Positions 8,248 to 16,538 of a DNA stretch of 64,000 nucleotides are shown piece by piece. The notes below the pieces were generated by a model. It did no database searches. It saw nothing but the letters and a program-made list of their open reading frames with translations, and was not told the origin of the DNA. Source of the stretch: Ignavibacteriota bacterium (lineage in GTDB: Bacteria; Bacteroidota; Ignavibacteria; SZUA-365); assembly GCA_016218045.1 (NCBI GenBank), contig JACRFB010000016.1:1-64000 (forward strand), written 5' to 3'. Positions within the stretch are counted from its first letter, which is position 1; each line of letters begins with the position of its first letter. A program made the position numbers and the translations under genes.

Positions 8248-9030
8248 ATGTTCGACACCGATACCATCCACGCCCTGCTCCGGCGCATCGCCGACGGCGC
8301 AATATCGCCCGACGCCGCGCTGGCCGAATTGCGCGCGGCCCCGCGTTCCTATGCGGAGCTTGGCGACTTTGCGCGCGTGGACCTGCGGCGCGCCGAACGC
8401 ACCGGTGTTCCGGAAATCATCTACGGGGCGGGCAAGACGCCGGGTCAGATCGTCGCCATCGCGCGCCGCATGATCGAGGCGGGGCTCGTGAACATCATCG
8501 CCACGCGACTTGCGGACGATGCGCATCGGGCCGTGCTCGACGCGTTTCCCGGTGCGCGCTCGTACGATCTGTGCCGCGCCGTGCGTGTGGCGCCCGCCGA
8601 TCAGCTCCCGCTGCCCGGACATGTGGCCGTTGTCACCGCGGGTACCGCCGATCTGCCCGTTGCGGAAGAGGTCGAACTCGTCTGCGACGTGCTCGGTTCG
8701 CACACACAACGGTGGGCCGATATCGGCATCGCCTGTCTCGAGCGGACCCTCGACGCCCTGCCCGCGCTGCGAACCGCATCGGTGCTTGTTTGCGCCGCGG
8801 GCATGGAGGCGGCGCTGCCTTCGGTGCTGGCCGGACTCCTGCGCATTCCCATTATCGCCGTGCCCGTCAGCGCCGGCTACGGTGTCAACGCGGGCGGCTA
8901 CAACGCGCTGCTCTCCGTGCTCGGTTCCTGCGTGCCCGGAGTGCTTGCCGTGAACATCGACAACGGCGTCGGCGCCGCGGTGGCCGCGCATCGCATTCAT
9001 GCCGCCATCTGCGCGGACGCGCCGCTATGA
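8248..9030 (+). CDS. larB: LarB, pyridinium-3,5-biscarboxylic acid mononucleotide synthase
   Basis: LarB carboxylates and hydrolyses nicotinic acid adenine dinucleotide in the first step of nickel-pincer nucleotide (NPN) synthesis, the cofactor of lactate racemase and related enzymes. The 260-aa protein shows EIIYGAGKTPGQI, the PurE-like segment VAVVTAGTADLPVAEEVEL, and the long Gly-rich C-terminal block with GYGVNAGGYNALLSVLGSC. These together are characteristic. The frame extends upstream to 8176, but the ATG at 8248 begins the conserved protein. The stop overlaps the larE start (ATGA). Confidence 0.92.
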   Translation: MFDTDTIHALLRRIADGAISPDAALAELRAAPRSYAELGDFARVDLRRAERTGVPEIIYGAGKTPGQIVAIARRMIEAGLVNIIATRLADDAHRAVLDAFPGARSYDLCRAVRVAPADQLPLPGHVAVVTAGTADLPVAEEVELVCDVLGSHTQRWADIGIACLERTLDALPALRTASVLVCAAGMEAALPSVLAGLLRIPIIAVPVSAGYGVNAGGYNALLSVLGSCVPGVLAVNIDNGVGAAVAAHRIHAAICADAPL

Positions 9031-9908
9031 ATCCGGCCGCACTCTACGAGCGTCTGCTCGAGGAAACCCGCGCACTCGGAACTGCGAGCGGCCGCAATCT
9101 CGTGGCCTTTTCGGGCGGGGTCGACAGCGCCCTTGTCGCACAGGCCGTCTTCACCGCGTTTCCGCACAGCGGTGAAGCGGTGCTCGGCGTCTCGCCGTCA
9201 CTCTCGGCGGAACAGCGCGCCTCGGCCTTCCAACTCGCGGAACATGTGGGCATCCCGCTCCGGCTCGTCGATACCGACGAGGGCGCCGATCCGGTGTACA
9301 TCGCCAACGAGGGTTTGAGTTGTTACGTCTGTAAAAGCGTGCTGTATGAAACGATGCGGCGCATCGACGCGTCGTTGGACGGAGAAAAGGACGTTGTGCT
9401 CTTTAACGGCACAAATGCCGACGACATGATCGATCCGACACGTGTGGGCCTTCGTGCCGCGCGCGAGTATCGTGTGGCAAGTCCGCTCGCTTCGTACACG
9501 AAAGAAGAGGTTCGGGCCATGTCGCGCCATGCCGGACTCCCGAACTGGAACGCCGCGGCCGCTCCGTGCCTTCGTTCGCGCCTGCAATTCGGCGTGCCCG
9601 CGACTGCCGGACACCTGGCCCGTATCGACGAAGCCGAGCGGCGCCTCCGCGCGCGTTTCGCCTTCGATGCCGCCGATAACCTGCGCGTGCGCCACCTCGC
9701 GGGTGATGCCGCGATGATCGAGGCCGACAGCACGAAGCTGCCCCACCTTACACAACGGGAATGCGAGGCCGAACTCCTTCCGCTCGGCTTCACGTCCGTG
9801 TCATTGCGGGCCTTTGTGTCGGGCGGCGTTTCCGGCTTCCGCCCTCCCGCCGTCGAAGAACCGGACCACCCTGCAACATCCGATAGCACTGAAACCGCAT
9901 CCGCCTAA
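9027..9908 (+). CDS. larE: LarE, ATP-dependent sulfur transferase (NPN cofactor synthesis)
   Basis: LarE adenylates the LarB product and donates sulfur to make the dithiocarboxylate of the NPN cofactor. The 293-aa protein has the N-type PP-loop SGGVDSALVAQAV at residues about 30-42, the SCYVCKSVLYE motif, and NWNAAAAPCLRSR containing the Cys expected at the sulfur-donor position. It overlaps larB by 4 nt. LarC (nickel insertion) and the LarA-type apoenzyme are not in the window. The product is the usual length of the family. Confidence 0.92.
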   Translation: MNPAALYERLLEETRALGTASGRNLVAFSGGVDSALVAQAVFTAFPHSGEAVLGVSPSLSAEQRASAFQLAEHVGIPLRLVDTDEGADPVYIANEGLSCYVCKSVLYETMRRIDASLDGEKDVVLFNGTNADDMIDPTRVGLRAAREYRVASPLASYTKEEVRAMSRHAGLPNWNAAAAPCLRSRLQFGVPATAGHLARIDEAERRLRARFAFDAADNLRVRHLAGDAAMIEADSTKLPHLTQRECEAELLPLGFTSVSLRAFVSGGVSGFRPPAVEEPDHPATSDSTETASA

Positions 9909-9998
9909 CAAAGTCCCCCGTCCCCCGTCCCTATTCCCTCGTCCCCCGTCCCCCATTCCCTCGTCCCCCGTCCCTATTCCCTCGTCCCCGTTCCCGCC
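9909..9998. repeat. C-rich (+)/G-rich (-) tandem repeat upstream of the methyltransferase
   Basis: About 3.7 units of a 21-22-bp repeat (GTCCCCCGTCCCTATTCCCTC and a variant with CCCCCATT) fill the gap between larE and the next start codon. The minus strand carries a dozen or so closely spaced runs of three to five G, which fits a G-quadruplex-forming sequence. No Shine-Dalgarno sequence is visible before the ATG at 9999. Confidence 0.85.
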
Positions 9999-10904
9999 AT
10001 GACCCTCACACAACTGCTCGCCTCAAAACCCGTCGTTCTGCTCGACAGCGCCATGGGCACCGAGCTGCACAGGCACGGAGTGGATTTAGGTCTGCCGCTC
10101 TGGTCGGCGAACGGTCTATTGCGCGCGCCGCATCTGGTGCGGAACATCCATTGGTGGAATTTGAGGGCGGGGGCCGACGTAATCACGACCTGCAGTTTCC
10201 GCACGAACATCCGCGCGCTGAGGAAGGCCGGAATCGAGCATCGCTGGGACGAACTGAATCTCAAGGCCGTCGAATTTGCCTTCGAGGCACGTGAGCGCTA
10301 CCGCGTCTTCCGCCCTGTTGTTATCGCGGGCAGCATCGCGCCGGTCGAGGACTGCTATCAGCCCGCTCTTGCGCCGTCCGACGAGGAGTTGCGCGAGGAA
10401 CACGGCCGGCAGGCGGAAATACTCGCGATGTTCGGCGCTGACATTCTTCTTGCCGAGACGATGAATTCCGTGCGCGAGGCCGCCATCGCGGCCGAGGCCT
10501 GCGCGGCAACGGGCAAGGAATTCGCCGTGAGTTTTACATGCGGCGACGACGGGGCTCTGTTATCGGGCGAACCGCTGACGGAAGCGCTCGATGCGGTGGC
10601 GCGCTGCGCGCCTGCGGCCGTCCTCGTCAACTGCCTGCGCGCCCGCGCGGCCGCGTATCCGCTGTCGCTGCTCCGCGCCACAGGTCTTCCCGCCGGCGTG
10701 TACGCAAACGCGGGAGCGCCCGCCCCTGAAGGCACGCACATGTGTGAAGAGATTGACGCGGCCGCGTACAGACAGGAAGCCGCGCGCTGGGCCGCCGCGG
10801 GAGCGCGCCTCATCGGCGGATGCTGCGGCACCACGCCCGAGTGGATCGCCGCCCTGCATGACGAGTTCTATCCGCAACCTCCAGACACGGACACATCACC
10901 ATGA
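9999..10904 (+). CDS. Homocysteine S-methyltransferase family protein
   Basis: The 301-aa protein is a zinc-dependent methyltransferase barrel of the MmuM/MetH N-terminal (Pfam S-methyl_trans) type. It has DSAMGTELHRHG at the start, a single Cys in the middle strand (VLVNCLRA) and the Zn-binding GGCCGTTPEWI near the C-terminus. It would methylate homocysteine or a similar thiol from a methyl donor such as S-methylmethionine, but the donor cannot be told from sequence. The stop overlaps the next start (ATGA at 10901-10904), implying translational coupling. The C-rich repeat sits directly upstream. Confidence 0.87.
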   Translation: MTLTQLLASKPVVLLDSAMGTELHRHGVDLGLPLWSANGLLRAPHLVRNIHWWNLRAGADVITTCSFRTNIRALRKAGIEHRWDELNLKAVEFAFEARERYRVFRPVVIAGSIAPVEDCYQPALAPSDEELREEHGRQAEILAMFGADILLAETMNSVREAAIAAEACAATGKEFAVSFTCGDDGALLSGEPLTEALDAVARCAPAAVLVNCLRARAAAYPLSLLRATGLPAGVYANAGAPAPEGTHMCEEIDAAAYRQEAARWAAAGARLIGGCCGTTPEWIAALHDEFYPQPPDTDTSP

Positions 10905-12547
10905 AAACACCAGCGCGCCTTGTCCTGCTCCTCGGCCTGTTCCCCGCGGTGCTCGCGGCGCAGACAACCGCGCCGGCGCAGCCGCCGCGCGAATGGATAC
11001 TCGGCCTGACGCTCGATGCGACGAAGTACTATGGCGACTTCACCGACAATCGCTTCTCGAGCGGCGCGTCGGTCACTCTCTCGCGCTTCTTCCGCACGTG
11101 GGGAAAGGACGGGGCGCTGTACGGCCGGGCGTATATCGGCGGATATGATCTGCAGTGGCGTCTCAACGGAAACGCCGCCGTGGCGTTCGACACGAATCGC
11201 TACCCGGCCGGAGAAAAATTCCGGTGTTTTGTCGCGCCGATAGGCGCCCAGGCGCTGTACCGGCGTCTCGTCGGCCCGAAGGCGGAACTGTTTCTGGGCG
11301 CCGGTCTGGAATTCGCATATTTCACTCCGCAAGATCCGAATGGCACCAGTCTGCCGAAACCGCAGGAACAGTATGGGAAATGGACGGTGGCGCTGCCGCT
11401 GTCGGTGGATTTCGAATATCTGCTCTCGGATCATCTCGCCTTGAATTTCCACGGGATGCTGCATCTCGGATTCACGGATTATCTCGACGGATACTCGATG
11501 GGTGATGCGGCCGACGCCTATCTCACCGCGGGGCTCGGCTTCAGCTATTCGTTCCCGCCGCCGGATGGCGACGACGACTACGACGGTCTCTCGAACCGCT
11601 CGGAGGGCGACACCTACCATACAAATCCCGACGCGCGCGACACCGACGGCGTCGGTCTCGACGACCGCGAGGAAGTGCTGGCCGGCACGTCGCCCCTGAT
11701 TCAGGACACCGACAAGGACGGCCTGCTCGACGGAGAGGAAGTGCACACCCTGCAGTCGAATCCGCTCGCGCGCGACACCGACGGCGACGGCCTCACGGAT
11801 ATGGAGGAACATCGCCTCGGCACGCTTCCGACACGCGCCGACAGCGACGGCGACGGTCTCAACGACAAGGAGGAACTCGCGCGTTCCACCAATCCGCTGA
11901 ACCGCGACACCGACGGCGACGGACTTCCCGACGGACTCGAAAATGTGTCGAGTCCGCTGCTGCGCGACACAGACAACGACGGGCTGAGTGATGCCGAGGA
12001 GTTTGCACACTTCCTTCGGCCGTACGAAGAGGACTTCGACCGCGACGGCCTTTTCGACAAGCGCGAAATCGATCTCGGCACGGATCCGAAAAAAGCCGAC
12101 AGCGACAACGACGGCGCGACGGATTATATGGAAGTCTACGGCATCATGACCGATCCGCGGCATCCCGACACGGATCACGATGGTATCGCCGACGGATCCG
12201 ATCCGAGTCCTCTCGACGGCACACCCCTCAATCCGGCGCGTAATGTGTCGTGGACTTTCTACGATCTTTTCATCCGCGAACAGAACGTGAACGAGACCTC
12301 GCGCTCCTTCCTGCAGCTTCTGCACCTGATTCGCAGTGCGCCGCGCGAACTGCTCTTCGCCGTCGACATCGCCGTCTCGGGTATCAACACCGAGGAGGCT
12401 CGCGAACGCAAAACGAATCTCGAAAATCTCCTTAACCGCATGACCGCGCAATGGGACAAGGCCCCGCTGTCGGTGTACTTCGAGGTCAAACCCCGCGGCG
12501 GCGCGGATGCAAAACTCACCTATGTGTGGAAGGTGGCGCCCCGCTGA
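10901..12547 (+). CDS. Outer-membrane beta-barrel protein with thrombospondin type 3 repeats
   Basis: The 548-aa protein has a signal peptide (residues about 1-20), then about 200 residues of amphipathic strands (WILGLTLDATKYYGDF to TAGLGFSYSF) that look like a small outer-membrane barrel. Residues about 222-450 contain roughly nine calcium-binding thrombospondin type 3 repeats of the form DTDGDGL-x2-x-EE. A final ~95-residue domain follows the repeats. In OmpA-like proteins this position holds a peptidoglycan-binding domain, but I do not see its usual motifs. The start overlaps the preceding stop by 4 nt. Likely role: calcium-stiffened link between outer membrane and periplasm (inference). 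Confidence 0.75.
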   Translation: MKTPARLVLLLGLFPAVLAAQTTAPAQPPREWILGLTLDATKYYGDFTDNRFSSGASVTLSRFFRTWGKDGALYGRAYIGGYDLQWRLNGNAAVAFDTNRYPAGEKFRCFVAPIGAQALYRRLVGPKAELFLGAGLEFAYFTPQDPNGTSLPKPQEQYGKWTVALPLSVDFEYLLSDHLALNFHGMLHLGFTDYLDGYSMGDAADAYLTAGLGFSYSFPPPDGDDDYDGLSNRSEGDTYHTNPDARDTDGVGLDDREEVLAGTSPLIQDTDKDGLLDGEEVHTLQSNPLARDTDGDGLTDMEEHRLGTLPTRADSDGDGLNDKEELARSTNPLNRDTDGDGLPDGLENVSSPLLRDTDNDGLSDAEEFAHFLRPYEEDFDRDGLFDKREIDLGTDPKKADSDNDGATDYMEVYGIMTDPRHPDTDHDGIADGSDPSPLDGTPLNPARNVSWTFYDLFIREQNVNETSRSFLQLLHLIRSAPRELLFAVDIAVSGINTEEARERKTNLENLLNRMTAQWDKAPLSVYFEVKPRGGADAKLTYVWKVAPR

Positions 12548-12584
12548 TTCCCCGGCACCGCGCTGCGCCTGTGCGCGGATCTTG

Positions 12585-15134
12585 TCAGCGCAGTTTCACA
12601 ACAAGCACGGTCATGTCGTCGTGCTGTTCCGCGCTCCCGGCAAAACGCGCGACATCCTCGAGTATGGCGGCTTTGATGCCCTCGGCCGGGAACGCGCAGG
12701 CCGCGCGGAAGGCCGTCACCAGGCGGTCGAGACCGTACTGTTCCCCTGATACATGTGTCGCTTCGGTGATGCCGTCCGACACGAGCAGGAACACGTCGTC
12801 GCCTTCCATCGGAAATGTTTCAAGCTCGAGATTGTCGCCGAACATGCTGCTGTCGAGGCCGATTCCGATGCCCTTCGGGCGATGCTGCAGTACCGCGCCG
12901 TCACTCGCGCGGTAGTGGAGCAGGGGCAGGTGTCCCGCGCGCAGATACGACACGTTCCCGCGGATGAGATCCAGTCGCAGCGCCGCCATTGTCACATATG
13001 CCTGCCGCTCGATATGGTCGAACATCTGGCCGTTCAGGCGCACGAACAGCTCGTGCAGCGAGGGGCCGTACGAGTCGATCGCACGAACAATTCCCTGTAT
13101 GCGTGAAAGGTACAAGGCCGCCGATGTACCCTTGCCCGAGACGTCGCCCACCAGGAAGGTGATCGCGTCGTGATGTCCGAGGTAATCATAGAAGTCGCCG
13201 CCTACTTCCGTGGCCGGCGATGAGACCGCGGCGACCTCGATGCCCGGAAATTCCGGCAGCTCGGCGGGCAGCGTGCTGAGCTGTATGCGCCGAGCTATTT
13301 CGAGTTCGCGCCGCAGCCGCGCCTGCTCCTTGGCATGCTCGTAGAACGACATGGTCAGAAGCGCGTCGGCCACGTTGATCGCGAGACTGTCGAGCAGTTC
13401 CACGTCGTCCTTCGAGAAGTTCATGCCGGAGAGTTTTTCCCCGAGCAGTATCAGCGCCTCGATGCGTTTGTCGAGAATGACCGGCGTCACGAATTCCACT
13501 CCCGCCTCGCCGAGCGCGGCGCGCGCGCCGATGTTGTCGACCGCGTCGGTGCCGGCAAGTTCGGTTATCCAGACGGCATTGGATGGCAGCGCGGGTGCGC
13601 CGTCGAGGTCGAGACGCAGCCCCTCGCACGCGTGTATCGTGTACGCGCCGTTCATGCGCAGCGCAAACGCGGCGCCCGAGAGATGCATCAGCGCCGGGAG
13701 GTCGCGCACGACGGCGGCGGCGAGCGAAGGCACATCGGAAAATTGTGTCGAAAGCTGGCTGAACTTGTTCAACGCCTCCCTGTAATCGTAATCGCCGCGA
13801 TGAAATTTCTGATCGATGAAACGCGCCCCGGAGCGGTGCAGTCGCCAGAGGCCGCCCACAAGAGCGAGCGCCACGATGAGCATCACGCGTTTCTCGATGG
13901 TCTCGCGTTCCTCGGGCGGAAAACTCCGATGCTGCACCACCTGCACGCTTGTGCCCGAGAATCGCAGCACGGGCAGATCCCACGCGGTCGTCGAGAGAAT
14001 GAGCACCATGGCCACACCCGCGACCGCTATCCCCGAATTCCACGCCGCTGTCGCGACACGGTACAATGAGGCGCGCCGGATGATGATGTACAGATCGAAC
14101 AGCCGGTGCCGGATGATTGTGAGCAGCAGCAGCAGGGGAACCGCGAGCTGAAGAAAAAAGACGGCCTGCCAGAGCGAGGATTCACGCACAAAAATCCAAC
14201 CGAAACAAGTGAGTCCTGCAAGAATCCCGGCGATCTGGACCTGTCCGGCCAACGGCTCGTAGGCGGGATTTGCAGGCAGGCGGAAGACGCGGCGGATCAG
14301 GAGTTCGCTTGTGCCCAGGAGCAGGAACACCGACACGATCATCGGCAGCGGCTTGGTCGGCAGCAGCCGGAGCAACACCAACAGGGCCACAAATGCGGGC
14401 ACACCGTACAACATCAGCATGAACCAGCGGGGTGGCATGCCCAACCGACGAGGCGCAGGGAATAGAAGGAACAGGTGGTACATCACGCTGACACCGAAGC
14501 CGTACGAGAGCATCATGATGTACGGATTGATGGCGTCGAGAAAGGAGACGTAATACCAGATGGGGTAATGGAAGTTCACCACCAGGAAAAGTCCGGTGAG
14601 AAGCATGCCCCACCCGAAAAGACGCGCGAGCGGACTCTCGGGCCGTCGCAATGAGACGAAGGCGCCGAGCGCGAGAAAAGCGACGCCTGTCAGAATCAGC
14701 GAGAGGGTGAAGAGTGTGATGCCGTAATCGGCGAGGACAACGGATATCGGGATCGTGCGGCCATCGCGGCGCACGACATATTCGAGCCGCTTGCCCTTGC
14801 TGCCGCTCACGATGTACACCATGGCCTCACCCGCGGTGCGGACCGGATTGCCGTTTACCTCGACGATGATGTCGCCCACCTGCAGGCCGGCCTTGTCCGA
14901 CACACCACCAGGCACGATCGAGACGATCAGGAGGCCGTCGGGACTGTCGACGTATACGTTCTCGTCGGTGGTAATCGACGCGTAGCGGATCAGGTGGAAG
15001 GCCGAATACGCCACAGCGAGCACAAGAGCCGCAACGTACACACTGCGGGCCAGCGCGGGACGCGCGTTCCAGAAGCGTGTCAATGCGGTGCCGCGCGGAG
15101 CTCCTTCAACTATCCACGTCGTCTCGTGTGTCAT
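12585..15134 (-). CDS. PDZ-membrane-GAF-PP2C serine phosphatase (RsbU/SpoIIE type)
   Basis: The 849-aa product combines, in order, a membrane helix (about 32-50), a PDZ domain (about 60-145, with PGGVSDKAGLQVGDIIVEVN), a block of further membrane helices (about 150-410), a GAF-like domain (about 500-630), a helical linker with RRELEIARRIQLSTLP, and a C-terminal SpoIIE/PP2C phosphatase domain (GGDFYDY, GDVSGKGTSAA, EQHDDMTVLVV). RsbU-type phosphatases dephosphorylate anti-anti-sigma proteins, so this is probably a sensor in a partner-switching pathway. No partner kinase or STAS protein is in the window. The frame opens at 15302, but the ATG at 15134 follows the upstream stop (15164) and begins the conserved protein. 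Confidence 0.85.
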   Translation of the reverse strand: MTHETTWIVEGAPRGTALTRFWNARPALARSVYVAALVLAVAYSAFHLIRYASITTDENVYVDSPDGLLIVSIVPGGVSDKAGLQVGDIIVEVNGNPVRTAGEAMVYIVSGSKGKRLEYVVRRDGRTIPISVVLADYGITLFTLSLILTGVAFLALGAFVSLRRPESPLARLFGWGMLLTGLFLVVNFHYPIWYYVSFLDAINPYIMMLSYGFGVSVMYHLFLLFPAPRRLGMPPRWFMLMLYGVPAFVALLVLLRLLPTKPLPMIVSVFLLLGTSELLIRRVFRLPANPAYEPLAGQVQIAGILAGLTCFGWIFVRESSLWQAVFFLQLAVPLLLLLTIIRHRLFDLYIIIRRASLYRVATAAWNSGIAVAGVAMVLILSTTAWDLPVLRFSGTSVQVVQHRSFPPEERETIEKRVMLIVALALVGGLWRLHRSGARFIDQKFHRGDYDYREALNKFSQLSTQFSDVPSLAAAVVRDLPALMHLSGAAFALRMNGAYTIHACEGLRLDLDGAPALPSNAVWITELAGTDAVDNIGARAALGEAGVEFVTPVILDKRIEALILLGEKLSGMNFSKDDVELLDSLAINVADALLTMSFYEHAKEQARLRRELEIARRIQLSTLPAELPEFPGIEVAAVSSPATEVGGDFYDYLGHHDAITFLVGDVSGKGTSAALYLSRIQGIVRAIDSYGPSLHELFVRLNGQMFDHIERQAYVTMAALRLDLIRGNVSYLRAGHLPLLHYRASDGAVLQHRPKGIGIGLDSSMFGDNLELETFPMEGDDVFLLVSDGITEATHVSGEQYGLDRLVTAFRAACAFPAEGIKAAILEDVARFAGSAEQHDDMTVLVVKLR

Positions 15135-15163
15135 GACCGTGCGGTCCGCCTGCGTGGCGGCGC

Positions 15164-15604
15164 CTACTTGTCCGTCGCGGGGAAAGCGGCGTACAGGATC
15201 AAGGCAGCCAGGCCGATGACCAGGATTACGCCGAGGACGGTCAGAAGGAGGCGCGAGGTGGAATTCCCGCGCGAGTTCGACGCGGCCGAGGACACGTCCC
15301 AATATGAGAGTGTCGTGTCCTTTTGTATCATCGCTTCACCGGCGGACTGTATGTCGGCATTCCCCTCAATGCCGCCGAGGGTCAAACGCCAGCCGTCCCG
15401 AAAATCGAAGGTCGTGTTGTTGTGCGTCACCACCCGGATGCCGTCGGCCGCGTCGCCGCCGCCCTGCATCGGCGCAGGGACTGTGCCCGCGCACCCCGAT
15501 ACAATGAGAGCGGCACATACGATCAAAAGCAACCGCGGGAATGCGGGCACGCGCGGAATACGACCGCCTGCCGTGATGTGGTGAGGAATGTCGTGTCGGG
15601 ACAT
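15164..15604 (-). CDS. Predicted lipoprotein with C-terminal membrane helix
   Basis: I do not recognise a family. The 146-aa product has a long basic N-region, a hydrophobic helix ending in the lipobox-like LIVSGC, a middle domain (THNNTTFDFRDGWRLTLGG), and a second hydrophobic helix near the C-terminus (LTVLGVILVIGLAALILYA). A longer frame starts at 15643, but that codon lies inside the terminator hairpin at 15632-15657, so the ATG at 15604 is preferred. It lies 29 nt upstream of the PP2C phosphatase gene and may be co-transcribed with it. Confidence 0.6.
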   Translation of the reverse strand: MSRHDIPHHITAGGRIPRVPAFPRLLLIVCAALIVSGCAGTVPAPMQGGGDAADGIRVVTHNNTTFDFRDGWRLTLGGIEGNADIQSAGEAMIQKDTTLSYWDVSSAASNSRGNSTSRLLLTVLGVILVIGLAALILYAAFPATDK

Positions 15605-15622
15605 GTGCGAATCTACATATTC

Positions 15623-15657
15623 AGAAACAAAGAAGGCAGTCATTTCTGACTGCCTTC
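15623..15657 (-). terminator. Intrinsic terminator of the T9SS gene at 15677-16426
   Basis: A perfect 11-bp inverted repeat (GAAGGCAGTCA / TGACTGCCTTC, loop of 4) lies at 15632-15657. On the minus strand it is followed by TTTGTTTCTG. It sits 20 nt after the stop codon of the upstream T9SS gene. Confidence 0.8.
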
Positions 15658-15676
15658 ATGGAAGATCGCGTTTTTC

Positions 15677-16426
15677 TTAGTGCGAGAGAAGCATGCGGCG
15701 CGAGAGATTGCTCGATCCGGTCGAGATCTTGTACACGTAGATGCCGCTGGGCACCACGGCGCCCTGGTCGTCGCGACCGTCCCAAATCGCGGTGTACAAT
15801 CCGGCCGGTTTCACTTCACTCACCAGGGTGCGCACTTCGCGGCCGATCAGGTTGAACACCTTCACGGTCACAAATCCGTTGCGCGGGAGTCCGTAGGCGA
15901 TGCTTGTCACCGCGTAACCCGAGAGGGAGAAGGGATTCGGATAGTTCTGGGCAAGTGTCACGGTGCGCGGAATCGTGGTGACATCGGGCGTGCTCGTCGA
16001 ATTGGTCGATGCACGGAAGGTCAACACGTATTTTTCGGACGGATTCTGCACGGGGCTGAGAGTGTAGGTCACACTCCCTTCACCTGCGACCGGCGTCGTC
16101 TCGAACGTGGGTTTCATCGAATAGGTCTCGCCCGCAGGAATGATGTCGACCACGTCGCTTGCTTCTGGCGAGTAGCAGTTGACGAGGCAGAAGGACACCG
16201 CCCAACCCTGCGGCATGGTCACGTCCGTGCGCTGCACGCGCACCGACAGATCCGCCGCGGTGTTGTTGTGTACTTCGGCGGACGGCTCGAGATATGAACC
16301 GGGCGTCCCGGTCACGAGCATCTTTTTTTCCTTGACGTTCATGAGCTGCGACGTGGCTGTGTGCATCGCCGACAGCAAAAGAATCGTACTCAGGAGAAAT
16401 ACGGGCATCGTGGCAATTTTTTTCAT
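15677..16426 (-). CDS. T9SS type A sorting-domain secreted protein
   Basis: The 249-aa protein has a signal peptide (about 1-26), a ~110-residue extracellular domain with no family that I recognise, and a C-terminal T9SS type A / FlgD-like sorting domain. The latter is marked by NYPNPF, VTVKVFNLIGREVRTLV, TAIWDGRDDQG and SGIYVYKI. The short passenger has a pair of cysteines (FCLVNC) that could form a disulfide. It is a single gene with its own terminator. Role unknown; probably a surface or secreted structural protein. Confidence 0.85.
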   Translation of the reverse strand: MKKIATMPVFLLSTILLLSAMHTATSQLMNVKEKKMLVTGTPGSYLEPSAEVHNNTAADLSVRVQRTDVTMPQGWAVSFCLVNCYSPEASDVVDIIPAGETYSMKPTFETTPVAGEGSVTYTLSPVQNPSEKYVLTFRASTNSTSTPDVTTIPRTVTLAQNYPNPFSLSGYAVTSIAYGLPRNGFVTVKVFNLIGREVRTLVSEVKPAGLYTAIWDGRDDQGAVVPSGIYVYKISTGSSNLSRRMLLSH

Positions 16427-16538
16427 CGTGTCAATGGTCCTTTGTCTTTTATATGACGCAACAATTTACCGATGAACGTCTTTGAAACGCAAACGCTTTC
16501 GGGCGGTCATTGGAAGTTTTTTCTTCGAGGCGCCCGTT

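Noticed and set aside
10868-12451. Minus-strand 527-codon open frame
   Set aside because: It is antisense to the thrombospondin-3 gene. Its length is a result of the repeated GAC-ACC-GAC-GGC codons, and the translation is a low-complexity Val/Arg/Glu pattern with no motif.
15605-15643. Upstream start for the small lipoprotein gene
   Set aside because: The codon at 15643 is inside the terminator hairpin of the preceding gene, so the ATG at 15604 is more likely.
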